DNA of 25,178 nt from an uncultured Caulobacter sp. (GCF_937900395.1 NZ_CALCDX010000056.1:1-25178); one strand, 5' to 3'. Counted from the first letter of the stretch, positions 1 to 7,587 are shown. Notes: generated from the sequence alone by a model not told the origin. Numbers and translations: made by a program.

Positions 1-68
1 TCGGCGAGATCGGCGCCCATGCCGACCGACTGGCTGCCCTGACCCGGGAAAATGAAGGCGATGCTCAT
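1..68 (-). CDS. fabD: Malonyl-CoA:ACP transacylase, N-terminal fragment
   Basis: Only the first 22 codons are inside the window; the gene continues past position 1. The translation begins MSIAFIFPGQGSQSVGMGA, and the FPGQGSQ-VGMG signature is the conserved N-terminus of FabD, which transfers malonyl groups from CoA to acyl carrier protein in fatty-acid synthesis in the cytoplasm. The ATG lies at 68-66, with a GGAG-type ribosome binding site about 9 nt upstream on the minus strand. It is divergent from the peroxiredoxin gene at 231, so the 162-bp gap should hold both promoters. The family call rests on a short but very characteristic motif; the catalytic Ser and His are outside the window. Confidence 0.9.
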   Translation of the reverse strand, partial: MSIAFIFPGQGSQSVGMGADLA

Positions 69-91
69 CTAAGCCCGCTCCGTTCTTTGTA

Positions 92-96
92 GATTC
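92..96. promoter_or_regulatory. GANTC (CcrM-type) methylation site
   Basis: GATTC lies 24 bp upstream of the fabD start codon, in the divergent fabD/peroxiredoxin intergenic region. In Caulobacter such sites are methylated by CcrM and can tie transcription to replication through GcrA. Function here is inference. Confidence 0.4.
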
Positions 97-220
97 AAGG
101 CCGGGAGGGTTAGGGGAAAGCCGCCGGAGGGGCAAGTGCGGCGCGCATAGGCCAAGGCTTGCAATCAGCGCGGCCACGTCCAAAGTGCGCACGCCCACGT
201 AGCTGGACCATCCTTCCTCG

Positions 221-225
221 GAGTC
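221..225. promoter_or_regulatory. GANTC site overlapping the peroxiredoxin RBS
   Basis: GAGTC overlaps the GGAG ribosome-binding sequence just 5' of the peroxiredoxin ATG at 231. The match is exact; regulation by methylation is inferred only. Confidence 0.35.
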
Positions 226-230
226 GCGCC

Positions 231-767
231 ATGAAGACCGTACTCGCCGGTGTCGCCGCAGCCGCCCTCGCCTTCGCGTCCCCCGCCCTGGCCGCCCTGA
301 AGGTCGGCGACAAGGCGCCGGACTTCAGCGCCAAGGCCGCCCTGGCCGGCAAGGACTTCGACTTCAACCTGGCCAAGGCCCTGAAAAAGGGTCCGGTGGT
401 GCTGTACTTCTTCCCGGCCGCCTACACCGCCGGCTGCACCGCCGAGGCCCACGAGTTCGCCGAGGCCACGCCCGAGTTCGAGAAGCTGGGCGCGACCGTG
501 ATCGGCGTCACGGCGGGCAATGTCGACCGCATCAAGGATTTTTCCAAGGAGCACTGCCGCGACAAGTTCGCGGTCGCCGCCGCCGACAAGGCGCTGGTGC
601 AGCGCTACGACGTCGCCCTGGCGGTGAAGCCGGACTGGTCGAACCGCACCTCGTACGTGATCGCGCCGGACGGCAAGATCCTGCTCAGCTACACCGACGG
701 CAACTTCATGGGCCACGTCCAGCAGACCATGGGCGCGGTGAAGGCCTACAACGCGGCCAAGAAATAA
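231..767 (+). CDS. Exported PrxQ/BCP-like peroxiredoxin
   Basis: A 178-aa thiol peroxidase of the AhpC/TSA superfamily that would reduce peroxides in the periplasm. Residues 1-21 form a Sec signal peptide (MKT, hydrophobic core, cleavage after ALA). The mature domain starts LKVGDKAPDF, as in the family. The peroxidatic Cys is C69 in the motif FPAAYTAGCTAEAHEF. The usual PrxQ resolving Cys five residues later is replaced by His74. A second Cys, C109 (SKEHCRDKF), lies 40 residues downstream, which fits the PrxQ subclass with its resolving Cys in helix alpha3. An upstream in-frame ATG at 159 exists, but the 231 start gives a perfect signal peptide and has GGAG 5-8 nt upstream. The electron donor is unknown. 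No partner gene is adjacent, and a strong hairpin separates it from the next gene. Confidence 0.85.
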   Translation: MKTVLAGVAAAALAFASPALAALKVGDKAPDFSAKAALAGKDFDFNLAKALKKGPVVLYFFPAAYTAGCTAEAHEFAEATPEFEKLGATVIGVTAGNVDRIKDFSKEHCRDKFAVAAADKALVQRYDVALAVKPDWSNRTSYVIAPDGKILLSYTDGNFMGHVQQTMGAVKAYNAAKK

Positions 768-786
768 CGAGCCTTTTGCGGTTTCA

Positions 787-821
787 GCCAGCCGCGCGGG
801 TTGAGCCCCGCGCGCGCTGGC
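787..821 (+). terminator. Strong GC hairpin after the peroxiredoxin gene
   Basis: The arms GCCAGC-CGCGCGGG (787-800) and CCCGCGCG-C-GCTGGC (807-821) pair over 14 bp with one bulged C around a 6-nt loop. No U-tract follows, and the hairpin ends directly before the GGAG ribosome binding site of the next gene. It could be a weak or factor-dependent terminator, or could affect initiation of the downstream gene. Confidence 0.4.
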
Positions 822-835
822 GGAGATGATCGGCC

Positions 836-1948
836 ATGACCGATCTCGCTCAAATAGAACTGGCTTTGCGCGGCCTCGCTGTCGGGGCTTTCGCGGCCAC
901 GGGCGTCTCGCTCGCCGCGAGCCGCAAGATGACGCCCGTACGCTGGCTGGGCGTCCTGCTGATGGCCTGTGCGATCGCCCACGTCTTCGAGAGCCACTTC
1001 TATTACACCGAGGACCGGCATTTCAGTCAGGTGACCTGGGCCCTGGCCGCGTCGGCGGCGGCCGTCTTCTGGCTGTTCTGTTCGGTGCTGTTCGAGGACG
1101 AGCCGAGGATCCCGGCCTGGCGTTACGCCATTCCCGGCGCGGCTCTGGCTCTCTGGTTCGTTGGGGCGGTGTTGCCGGCCTCGCCCGGCCGCGCGGCCGT
1201 CTGGTGGTCGTTCGCCGCCTATTCCCTGGTCCTGCACATCCACATCATGCTGATGGCCTGGCGCGGCTGGAGGATCGACCTGGTGGAGCGCCGCCGTCAT
1301 CTGCGCGCGCCCATCGCCGCCGCAGCCACGGGTTACATGTTCATCCAGACGCTCTGCGATTTCGGTCTTGGTCATGGTCCGGTGCTGCCCAGCATGGTCC
1401 AGACGGTGACCCTGGCCGTGCTGGGCGTCGGCTCCGCCCTGGCGCTGCTGCGCGCGGATTCGGTGCTGGTCCAGGCCGCGCGGAGCCCCCGCGACGTCCC
1501 CGCGCCCAAGCCCGTCGAAACCCTCGACCTCACCCCCGCCGACCGCCTGATCCTGGCCCGCCTGGACAAGGCGATGAGCGAGAATGAGGTCTGGCGCGGC
1601 GAGGACCTGTCGATCGGCAGCCTGGCCGCCCTGGTCGGCGCGCCCGAACATCGCCTGCGTAAGTTGATCAACGGGACGCTAGGCCACCGCAACTTCGCCG
1701 ACTACGTCAACGGCCGGCGGATCGAGGCCGCCAAGACCGCGCTGGCGGATCCGGAGCAGGCGCTGAAGTCGGTCTCGACCATCGCCTATGAACTGGGGTT
1801 CGGCTCGCTGGGCCCGTTCAACCGGGCGTTCCGCGCCGCCGTGGGCGTCACCCCGACCGCCTGGCGCCAGCAAGCGACTCCGCCGATCGCCCATTTGCGG
1901 CTGGTCGAAACCGGGCAAACCACGTCGAAAGCCGACAAACGGGCCTGA
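836..1948 (+). CDS. Membrane-embedded AraC-family transcriptional regulator
   Basis: A 370-aa one-component regulator. Residues 10-206 hold six to seven hydrophobic helices (roughly 10-29, 34-54, 66-86, 97-115, 121-141, 157-176, 186-206). A proline-rich linker follows (about 219-235), then a C-terminal AraC-type double helix-turn-helix at about 259-345. The second half of that domain is well conserved (STIAYELGFGSLGPFNRAF, GVTPTAWR). Family knowledge: such proteins bind DNA from the membrane and probably sense a membrane or envelope signal through the N-terminal domain; no ligand can be named. The start ATG has GGAGA upstream. The fatty-acid-hydroxylase family gene begins 70 bp downstream on the same strand and is the obvious candidate target. 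No gene symbol is justified. Confidence 0.8.
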   Translation: MTDLAQIELALRGLAVGAFAATGVSLAASRKMTPVRWLGVLLMACAIAHVFESHFYYTEDRHFSQVTWALAASAAAVFWLFCSVLFEDEPRIPAWRYAIPGAALALWFVGAVLPASPGRAAVWWSFAAYSLVLHIHIMLMAWRGWRIDLVERRRHLRAPIAAAATGYMFIQTLCDFGLGHGPVLPSMVQTVTLAVLGVGSALALLRADSVLVQAARSPRDVPAPKPVETLDLTPADRLILARLDKAMSENEVWRGEDLSIGSLAALVGAPEHRLRKLINGTLGHRNFADYVNGRRIEAAKTALADPEQALKSVSTIAYELGFGSLGPFNRAFRAAVGVTPTAWRQQATPPIAHLRLVETGQTTSKADKRA

Positions 1949-2018
1949 TTTCGGGAACGGCGCGACCCGCTCCAAGTCCGGCGCTTCCTTGGAGCGGTTC
2001 ATCGCCAAGGAGCCCCCG

Positions 2019-2819
2019 ATGCTTGAAACCCTCCTCGCCTTCGCCCGCAACTGGCTCGACGCCATGCAGGCAGACGTCACCCGCTACGTGATCTTCTCGG
2101 TCGGCGTCTGGCTGGCCCTCTGGGTCGCGCTCGCCGTCCCCCTGGCCAGTCGCAAGATCCGCGACAGCCGCCCGCCGCCGCGCCAGTTGCTGATCGAGTT
2201 CCTGGTCTCGATCCGCTCGATCGCGATCTTCTCGACCATCGGCCTGCTGACCTTCGCCCTGTTCCGCGCCGGTCTGCTGCCGGGGCCTTACATCGCCAAG
2301 AGCTTGGGACCGGTCTGGTTCTGGACGAGCCTCGTCCTGATGATCGTCGCCCACGACGCCTGGTTCTACTGGACGCACCGGCTGATCCATGACCGGCGGC
2401 TGTTCCGGCGCTTCCACCGGCGCCATCACCGGTCGAACAATCCCTCGCCCTTCACCGCCTACAGCTTCGATTTGGGCGAGGCGGCGATCAACGGCGTCTT
2501 CGTGCCGCTATGGGTGATCCTGGTCCCGACCCCATGGCCGGTGATCGGCCTGTTCATGCTGCACCAGATCGTCCGCAACACCATCGGCCACTCGGGCTAC
2601 GAGCTGTTCCCGGCCCGCAAGGACGGCCGGCCCCTGATCCCCTGGCTGACGACCGTGACCCACCACGACCTGCACCACGCCCAAGCGGGCTGGAACTACG
2701 GCCTTTATTTCACCTGGTGGGACAAGCTGATGGGCACCGAGCATCCGCAATATCTGCAGCGCTTCGCCGAGGTGGCGCGCCGCAAGCTGGAGACTACCAG
2801 TTCGCCTTCACCAGCTTGA
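2019..2819 (+). CDS. Sterol desaturase / fatty acid hydroxylase family protein
   Basis: A 266-aa integral membrane di-iron oxygenase. Hydrophobic segments lie at about 22-42, 64-86, 98-118 and 157-185. The histidine clusters that bind the two irons are all present: H112, H120/H124 (HRLIH), H133/H136/H137 (FHRRHH), H191, and H215/H216/H219/H220 (THHDLHH). Members hydroxylate or desaturate sterols, carotenoids or acyl chains using O2 and an external electron donor; the substrate cannot be told from sequence. I chose ATG 2019 because it has AAGGAG about 6 nt upstream and begins a normal N-terminus; longer in-frame reading back to 1788 runs inside the regulator gene. Its last 26 bp overlap the convergent gene that ends at 2794. 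Confidence 0.85.
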   Translation: MLETLLAFARNWLDAMQADVTRYVIFSVGVWLALWVALAVPLASRKIRDSRPPPRQLLIEFLVSIRSIAIFSTIGLLTFALFRAGLLPGPYIAKSLGPVWFWTSLVLMIVAHDAWFYWTHRLIHDRRLFRRFHRRHHRSNNPSPFTAYSFDLGEAAINGVFVPLWVILVPTPWPVIGLFMLHQIVRNTIGHSGYELFPARKDGRPLIPWLTTVTHHDLHHAQAGWNYGLYFTWWDKLMGTEHPQYLQRFAEVARRKLETTSSPSPA

Positions 2820-3450
2820 CCATGGCGCGAGCGTCTTGCAGCCGCCATTGCTCACGGTCGGTGTTGACGCCGCGCAAGCTGACCGTGAACTCGGCTGGGA
2901 TGTCGAAGGGGCGCGTGAGGGACAGATCGACGCCCTCCTCGCCCCGCGAGCCGCCGCCAAAGGCGATCGAGCCGATCGGTCGCCCTTCCAGCGTCAGGGA
3001 CGAGCGGATGTTGGCGCGGGCGACGGGCACCTTGTTCGGGACCGCCACCGCCTGGCTGGCGTCCATATCCATCGAGACGCGCACATAGTTGGCGCGCGGC
3101 AGAAGACCGAAGCCGAACATCTTCGACATCGACGAGCGGACCTTGGCCTCGCGGTCGTTCCACGACGCGCCCAGCGCCAGCGAGCGCTGGCCGATCCGGT
3201 CATCGTCCGGCTTCTGGGTCAGGTTGAGATCCAGGCCGTAGGTCGGGTTCTCGATCGTGCCGGCGCTCTTGACCGTCAGGGCCACCTTCTGGGTGTCGGT
3301 GGAGAGGTCGAGCGGCAGGGCCGCCGAATAGCCGGCGAAGCGGCCATCCTTGGCCGAAACCGACATGTTGGGCTTCTGAATCAGCTCGGCGCACGCCGGA
3401 CCGCCAACGGCGAGCGCCGTCGCGAGCGCGATCATGAAGCGTGACGTCAT
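2794..3450 (-). CDS. Exported protein of unknown function
   Basis: A 218-aa protein I do not recognise. Residues 1-21 look like a Sec signal peptide (MTSRFMIALATALAVGG, cleavage after PACA). The rest is rich in alternating polar and hydrophobic residues, suggesting beta structure, with no transmembrane helix and no Cys in the mature part. The C-terminus (DREQWRLQDARAMVKLVKANW in part) is more helical. Alternative starts are ATG 3456 and ATG 3435, none with a strong ribosome binding site; 3450 gives the best signal peptide. It is convergent with the hydroxylase gene, their 3' ends overlapping by 26 bp, and divergent from the rpsF operon. It is probably periplasmic, and is called as a gene on its codon usage and signal peptide. 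Confidence 0.65.
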   Translation of the reverse strand: MTSRFMIALATALAVGGPACAELIQKPNMSVSAKDGRFAGYSAALPLDLSTDTQKVALTVKSAGTIENPTYGLDLNLTQKPDDDRIGQRSLALGASWNDREAKVRSSMSKMFGFGLLPRANYVRVSMDMDASQAVAVPNKVPVARANIRSSLTLEGRPIGSIAFGGGSRGEEGVDLSLTRPFDIPAEFTVSLRGVNTDREQWRLQDARAMVKLVKANW

Positions 3451-3559
3451 CCCCATGGACTGTCTGCTAGCACACACATCCCTGAGGTTGAACCCCTGGG
3501 CGGCCATTTGTATGATCTGGAGACGTGGCGCCGATATCATGGGCAAAGCTCGACGCCGC

Positions 3560-3588
3560 TTGTCTTTCACCACCATTTCCTGTAGTAG
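3560..3588 (+). promoter_or_regulatory. Candidate promoter of the rpsF operon
   Basis: TTGTCT (3560-3565) and TAGTAG (3583-3588) are separated by 17 bp, about 137 bp upstream of the rpsF ATG. The -10 is a modest match. It is offered because a strong ribosomal-protein operon needs a promoter in this 274-bp gap and no better candidate was seen. Confidence 0.35.
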
Positions 3589-3633
3589 CGCGCGTTCTCA
3601 CGGAAGGCGGTCTTGCACGCACCCATCCGGGAC

Positions 3634-3687
3634 CGGGGTTTCCCCGCTCGGCGTGTCGGATCCATCGTGGTCGACGGACTTCCGTCG
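3634..3687 (+). promoter_or_regulatory. Two hairpins in the rpsF leader
   Basis: The leader contains CGGGG-TTT-CCCCG (3634-3646) and CGACGG-ACTT-CCGTCG (3672-3687), followed by the purine-rich RBS GGAAGAAGGA (3711-3720). Known biology: in many bacteria the S6:S18 complex binds a leader motif resembling 16S helix 22 to repress this operon. Whether these hairpins form such a motif is not established here. Confidence 0.35.
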
Positions 3688-3724
3688 TCGCCCGCGCCGC
3701 CTTCCACAACGGAAGAAGGAAAAC

Positions 3725-4093
3725 ATGGCGTTCTACGAACACGTGGTCATCGCGCGGCAGGATATCTCGCCGCAACAGGCCGAAGCTCTGAACGAGCAAC
3801 TCAAAGCCCTGATCGAAGAGAATGGCGGTCACATCGCCAAGATCGAGTACTGGGGCCTGCGTAACCTCACCTACCGCATCAAGAAGAACCGCAAGGGCCA
3901 CTACTCCCTGCTCGCGATCGACGCTCCGGCGGCGGCCGTGAAGGAAATGGAGCGCCAGCTGCTCATCAACGAAGATGTGCTGCGCTTTATGACCATCCGC
4001 GTGGAAGAGCTGGACCTCGAGCTGTCGCCCGTGCTGGCCCGTCGCGATCGCGGCGACCGCCCGGAGCGTCCGCGCGAAGAGTTCGCGGCGTAA
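3725..4093 (+). CDS. rpsF: 30S ribosomal protein S6
   Basis: A 122-aa protein starting MAFYEHVVIARQDIS, with the S6 core (KIEYWGLRNLTYRIKKN, GHYSLLAIDAP, NEDVLRFMTIRV) and a charged, Arg-rich C-terminal tail (RRDRGDRPERPREEF). S6 binds the central domain of 16S rRNA with S18 in the small-subunit platform. ATG 3725 was chosen over longer in-frame options because it matches the family N-terminus and has a strong GGAAGAAGGA ribosome binding site. It is the first gene of the rpsF-rpsR-rplI operon, with 15 bp before rpsR. Confidence 0.98.
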   Translation: MAFYEHVVIARQDISPQQAEALNEQLKALIEENGGHIAKIEYWGLRNLTYRIKKNRKGHYSLLAIDAPAAAVKEMERQLLINEDVLRFMTIRVEELDLELSPVLARRDRGDRPERPREEFAA

Positions 4094-4108
4094 GGGAGAA
4101 GAGAGATC

Positions 4109-4387
4109 ATGACCGATACGACTGCTCCCGAAGCCGGCGCTCCGGCCGCCGCCGCTGGCGGCGCCCGCCGTCCGTTCTTCCGTCGCCGCAAGGTGTGCCC
4201 GTTCTCGGGCGCCAACGCGCCGAAGATCGACTACAAGGACGTGAAGCTGCTGCAGCGCTACGTCTCCGAACGCGGCAAGATCGTGCCGTCGCGCATCACC
4301 GCGGTGTCGGCCAAGAAGCAACGCGAACTGGCCAAGGCCATCAAGCGCGCCCGCTTCCTGGCTCTGCTCCCCTACGTCGTGAAGTAA
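4109..4387 (+). CDS. rpsR: 30S ribosomal protein S18
   Basis: A 92-aa protein. A 20-residue Ala/Pro/Gly-rich N-terminal extension precedes the family core: [48 protein letters not shown] and [11 protein letters not shown]18 pairs with S6 on 16S rRNA. GGGAGAAGAGAG precedes the ATG. It is only 13 bp from rplI. In rhizobial relatives a DUF2232 membrane protein gene often sits between rpsR and rplI; it is absent here. Confidence 0.98.
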
Positions 4388-4400
4388 GGGAGACGCCACG

Positions 4401-4985
4401 ATGAAAGTCATTCTGCTCGAACGCGTTGAAGGCACCGGCGTCCTCGGCGACGAAGTCACCGTCAAGGACGGCTTCGCCCGTAACTACCTGCTGCCCCGCG
4501 GCAAGGCCCTGCGCGCCACCAAGGCGAACCTGGCCCACTTCGAAGCTCAGCGCGCTGAGATCGAAGCCCGCAACGTCAAGAACCGCGAAGCGGCCGCCAA
4601 GAACGGCGAAGCGCTGGACGGCACGCAATACGTCCTGATCCGTCAAGCCGGCGAAAGCGGCCAGCTGTACGGTTCGGTCGCCGGTCGCGACGTGGCTGAC
4701 GCCATCCGCGCCGAAGGCGGCAAGGTCGACCGCTCGATGGTCGTCCTGGACAAGCCGATCAAGACGCTGGGCGTTCACGAAGTGAAGGTGAAGCTGCACG
4801 CCGAAGTGACCATCACGGTCACCCTGAACATCGCGCGCAGCCAAGACGAAGCCGAGCGCCAAGCGCGCGGCGAAAACGTCATCGCCTCGCAGTTCGAAGA
4901 AGAACGCGCCGCCGAAGCCGAAGCCGCCCAGGACCTCCTGGAAGGCGGCGCCGGCTCGCAAGAAGGCGACTACGCCGAAGCCTAA
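4401..4985 (+). CDS. rplI: 50S ribosomal protein L9
   Basis: A 194-aa protein with the L9 N-terminal domain (MKVILLERVEGTG-LGDEVTVKDGFARNYLLPRGKA), the connecting helix (about 40-75) and the C-terminal domain (LYGSVAGRDVADAI, VHEVKVKLHAEV). About 40 extra acidic, Ala/Glu-rich residues follow position 150, giving a tail longer than the E. coli protein; alphaproteobacterial L9 proteins commonly carry such a tail. L9 binds 23S rRNA near the L1 stalk. Last gene of the operon, followed by a strong intrinsic terminator. Confidence 0.97.
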   Translation: MKVILLERVEGTGVLGDEVTVKDGFARNYLLPRGKALRATKANLAHFEAQRAEIEARNVKNREAAAKNGEALDGTQYVLIRQAGESGQLYGSVAGRDVADAIRAEGGKVDRSMVVLDKPIKTLGVHEVKVKLHAEVTITVTLNIARSQDEAERQARGENVIASQFEEERAAEAEAAQDLLEGGAGSQEGDYAEA

Positions 4986-5015
4986 GACCCGTCAGGGTTC
5001 TGAACGTTTCAAGAG

Positions 5016-5046
5016 AACGGCGCGGAGCAATCCGCGCCGTTTTTTT
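5016..5046 (+). terminator. Intrinsic terminator of the rpsF-rpsR-rplI operon
   Basis: A perfect 11-bp stem (AACGGCGCGGA, 5016-5026, with 5031-5041) closes a GCAA tetraloop and runs straight into seven T residues (5040-5046). It lies 31 bp after the rplI stop. Confidence 0.95.
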
Positions 5047-5106
5047 CTGCGCCGCAGCGTAGAAATGCTCAGCTTGTGTGCATCCCCTCGCAATCCCATG
5101 TTCGCT

Positions 5107-5161
5107 GCGGGGGCGATCAAGACCCCCGCCTCGGGGCGTGAGGACGCATGTCCGCGCCCCG
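5107..5161 (+). promoter_or_regulatory. Two hairpins upstream of the TonB receptor gene
   Basis: The 135-bp gap before the receptor holds GCGGGGG/CCCCCGC (5107-5113 with 5123-5129, 9-nt loop). A second, bipartite hairpin, CGGGGCG/CGCCCCG (5132-5138 with 5155-5161), encloses GGAC-GCAT-GTCC. Both sit just before the RBS (AGAGGGG, 5168-5174). I see no B12-box, so a cobalamin riboswitch is not supported. The hairpins may be a regulatory leader or may simply be GC-rich intergenic DNA. Confidence 0.35.
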
Positions 5162-5181
5162 GCTACGAGAGGGGATTTCTC

Positions 5182-7587
5182 ATGCGTTACAGAGCCTTGC
5201 TGCTGGCCGCCGCCTCGCTGACGGCCTTCTCCGCCACCGCCAACGCCCAGACCTCCGCGCCGCCGGCCGATGAGTCGACGGTCGAGCAGATCGTCGTCAC
5301 CGGCTCTCGTGTCGCGCGCTCGCGCCTCGACACCATCTCGCCGGTCGACGTCGTCGACAGCAAGGCGCTGACCCGCCAGGGCACGCCGGAGCTGGCCCAG
5401 GCGCTCGCCAACCTCGCGCCGTCGATCGACTTCCCGCGCCCGGCCGTGACCGACGGCACCGACTCGGTGCGCCCGGCCACGCTGCGCGGCCTCGCCCCCG
5501 ACCAGACCCTCGTGCTGCTGAACGGCCGCCGCGCCCACACCTCCGCGCTGGTGAACATCAACGGCTCGATCGGCCGGGGTTCGGCTCCGTTCGACCTGAA
5601 CACCATCCCGACGGCGGCCCTGTCGAGCGTCGAAATCCTGCGCGAAGGCGCTGCGGCCCAGTACGGTTCGGACGCGATCGCCGGCGTCATCAACCTGCGC
5701 CTGCGCGAAGCCAGCAGCGGCGGCGGCGCCACCGCCAGCTACGGCGTCTACAACACCAAGGTGAAGACGACCCGCGACCCGGACGGCCGCAAGGCCCATG
5801 ACGGTCCCGTCTACAGCGCCTCGGTCTGGCAGGGCTTTAGCCTGCCCAACGACGGCTTCCTGACCCTGACCGGCGAGTACTCGTACCGTAACCCGACCAA
5901 CCGCGCCGACCTCGATCCGCGCGTCACGCCCAACAAGGTCACGGGCATCTTCGGCGACCCTCAGGTCGAGACCAAGACGATCTACGCCAACTTCGGCCTG
6001 CCGCTGAACGACGCCTGGAAGCTCTATGGCCTGGCCGGCTACCAGAACCGCAAGGGGCAAAGCGCCGCCTTCCCGCGCCTGGCGGACAACAGCAACAACT
6101 ACGTCTCGGTCTATCCGAACGGCTATGTCCCGAAGATCACCACCGACATTGATGACTACAACCTGGCCTTCGGCGCCAAGGGCGAGGTCGCCGGCTTCAC
6201 GGTCGACGCAGGCGTCAACTACGGCAACAACAAGGTCGCCTACGGCACCATCAACTCGCTGAACGCCTCGCTCGGCCCGAGCTCGCCGACCCGCTTCAAG
6301 GACGGGTCGATGCAGTACGGCCAGTGGGTCGCCAACCTCGACTTCACCCGCCCGCTCGAACTGTTCAACTTCGCCAAGGCCAGCACCCTGGCCTTCGGCG
6401 TCGAATATCGCGACGAAAACTACAAGATCCGCGCGGGCGAGACGGCGTCCTGGGCCAATGGCGGCAACGGCAAGGGCGCCGGCGCGCAAGGCTTCCCAGG
6501 CTTCCGCCCCAGCAACGAAGTCGACGTCAACCGCAACGCCACCAGCCTCTACGCCGACCTCGACAACCAGATCACCGACAAGTTCGATGTGGATCTGGCC
6601 GTGCGCTACGAGGACTATTCCGACTTCGGCTCCACGACGACCGGCAAGATCGCCGCGCGCTATGACCTGACCGACAGCTTCGCCATCCGCGGGGCCTATT
6701 CCTCCGGCTTCCGCGCCCCGGCCCTGCAGCAGCAGTACTTCACCACCACCTCGATCAACATCATCGGCGGGGCGGCGGTGGACGTCGGCACCTTCCCGGC
6801 CACCAGCGCCACGGCGGGCGTCCTAGGCGCCAAGCCGCTGGAACCGGAGAAGTCCAAGAACTACTCGGTCGGCGCGGTCTTCCACAAAGGCCCGTTCGAG
6901 CTGACGGTGGACGCCTACCAGATCGACATCGACAACCGGATCGTCCTTTCGGAGAACATCCAGGGCTCGGCCACCGGCACGGCCACGCAGAGGGCGATCT
7001 ACACCCTGCTGCAGCCGTTCGGCGTGACCACGGCGCGGTTCTTCATCAACGGCGTCGACACCCGCACCAAGGGCGTGGACGTCGTCGGTCGCTACCGCCT
7101 GGACGACGAAGCCGCCGGCCGCTTCGACTTCACCCTGGCGGCCAACTTCAACGACACCAAGGTCAAGCGCGTGCCGACCACCAGCACGCTCTCGTCCCTG
7201 CCCGTCCCGCCCGCCCTGTTTTCGCGCGTCAACGTCGCGATCTTCGAGGAAGGCACGCCCGACAAGAAGTTCGTGGCCACCACCGACTGGTCCAAGGGTC
7301 CGTTCAGCGCGACCCTGAAGGGCGCGTACTATGGCTCGGTGCTGGTCCCCAACTCGAACCAGGCGCTGGACTATCGCACCGGCGCCAAGTCGGTCTGGGA
7401 TCTCGAGGGCCGCTACGCCTTCGCCCAGAACGTCACCTGGGCCGTGGGCGTGAACAACCTGTTCGACACCTATCCGAACAAGGCGCCCGCCGCGGTCAAC
7501 ACCACCGGCGTGACGGCCTTCTCCGGCTTCTCGCCCTTCGGCTTCAACGGGCGGTTCCTCTATACGCGCCTGGCCTACAACTGGTGA
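5182..7587 (+). CDS. TonB-dependent outer-membrane receptor
   Basis: An 801-aa protein. Residues 1-22 are a signal peptide (MRYRALLLAAASLTAFSATANA). A TonB-box-like segment, VEQIVVTG, lies at about 34-41. A plug domain follows to about residue 175 (SPVDVVDSKALTRQGTPELA, LRGLAPDQTLVLLNGRR, SVEILREGAAAQYGSDAIAG). The rest is a 22-strand-type beta-barrel (SFAIRGAYSSGFRAPALQQQ, GVNNLFDTYPN) ending in an aromatic strand, LYTRLAYNW. Such receptors import scarce nutrients (siderophores, cobalamin, oligosaccharides, metals) using TonB energy; the substrate is not evident. The RBS AGAGGGG supports this start. The gene stands alone between two terminators, so it is probably an independent unit inserted into the ribosomal/dnaB cluster. 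No partner hydrolase or inner-membrane transporter is adjacent. Confidence 0.93.
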   Translation: MRYRALLLAAASLTAFSATANAQTSAPPADESTVEQIVVTGSRVARSRLDTISPVDVVDSKALTRQGTPELAQALANLAPSIDFPRPAVTDGTDSVRPATLRGLAPDQTLVLLNGRRAHTSALVNINGSIGRGSAPFDLNTIPTAALSSVEILREGAAAQYGSDAIAGVINLRLREASSGGGATASYGVYNTKVKTTRDPDGRKAHDGPVYSASVWQGFSLPNDGFLTLTGEYSYRNPTNRADLDPRVTPNKVTGIFGDPQVETKTIYANFGLPLNDAWKLYGLAGYQNRKGQSAAFPRLADNSNNYVSVYPNGYVPKITTDIDDYNLAFGAKGEVAGFTVDAGVNYGNNKVAYGTINSLNASLGPSSPTRFKDGSMQYGQWVANLDFTRPLELFNFAKASTLAFGVEYRDENYKIRAGETASWANGGNGKGAGAQGFPGFRPSNEVDVNRNATSLYADLDNQITDKFDVDLAVRYEDYSDFGSTTTGKIAARYDLTDSFAIRGAYSSGFRAPALQQQYFTTTSINIIGGAAVDVGTFPATSATAGVLGAKPLEPEKSKNYSVGAVFHKGPFELTVDAYQIDIDNRIVLSENIQGSATGTATQRAIYTLLQPFGVTTARFFINGVDTRTKGVDVVGRYRLDDEAAGRFDFTLAANFNDTKVKRVPTTSTLSSLPVPPALFSRVNVAIFEEGTPDKKFVATTDWSKGPFSATLKGAYYGSVLVPNSNQALDYRTGAKSVWDLEGRYAFAQNVTWAVGVNNLFDTYPNKAPAAVNTTGVTAFSGFSPFGFNGRFLYTRLAYNW

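Noticed and set aside
5047..5181. Cobalamin riboswitch before the TonB receptor
   Set aside because: Hairpins are present, but no B12-box-like GCCACTG sequence is seen and the space is short for that riboswitch class.
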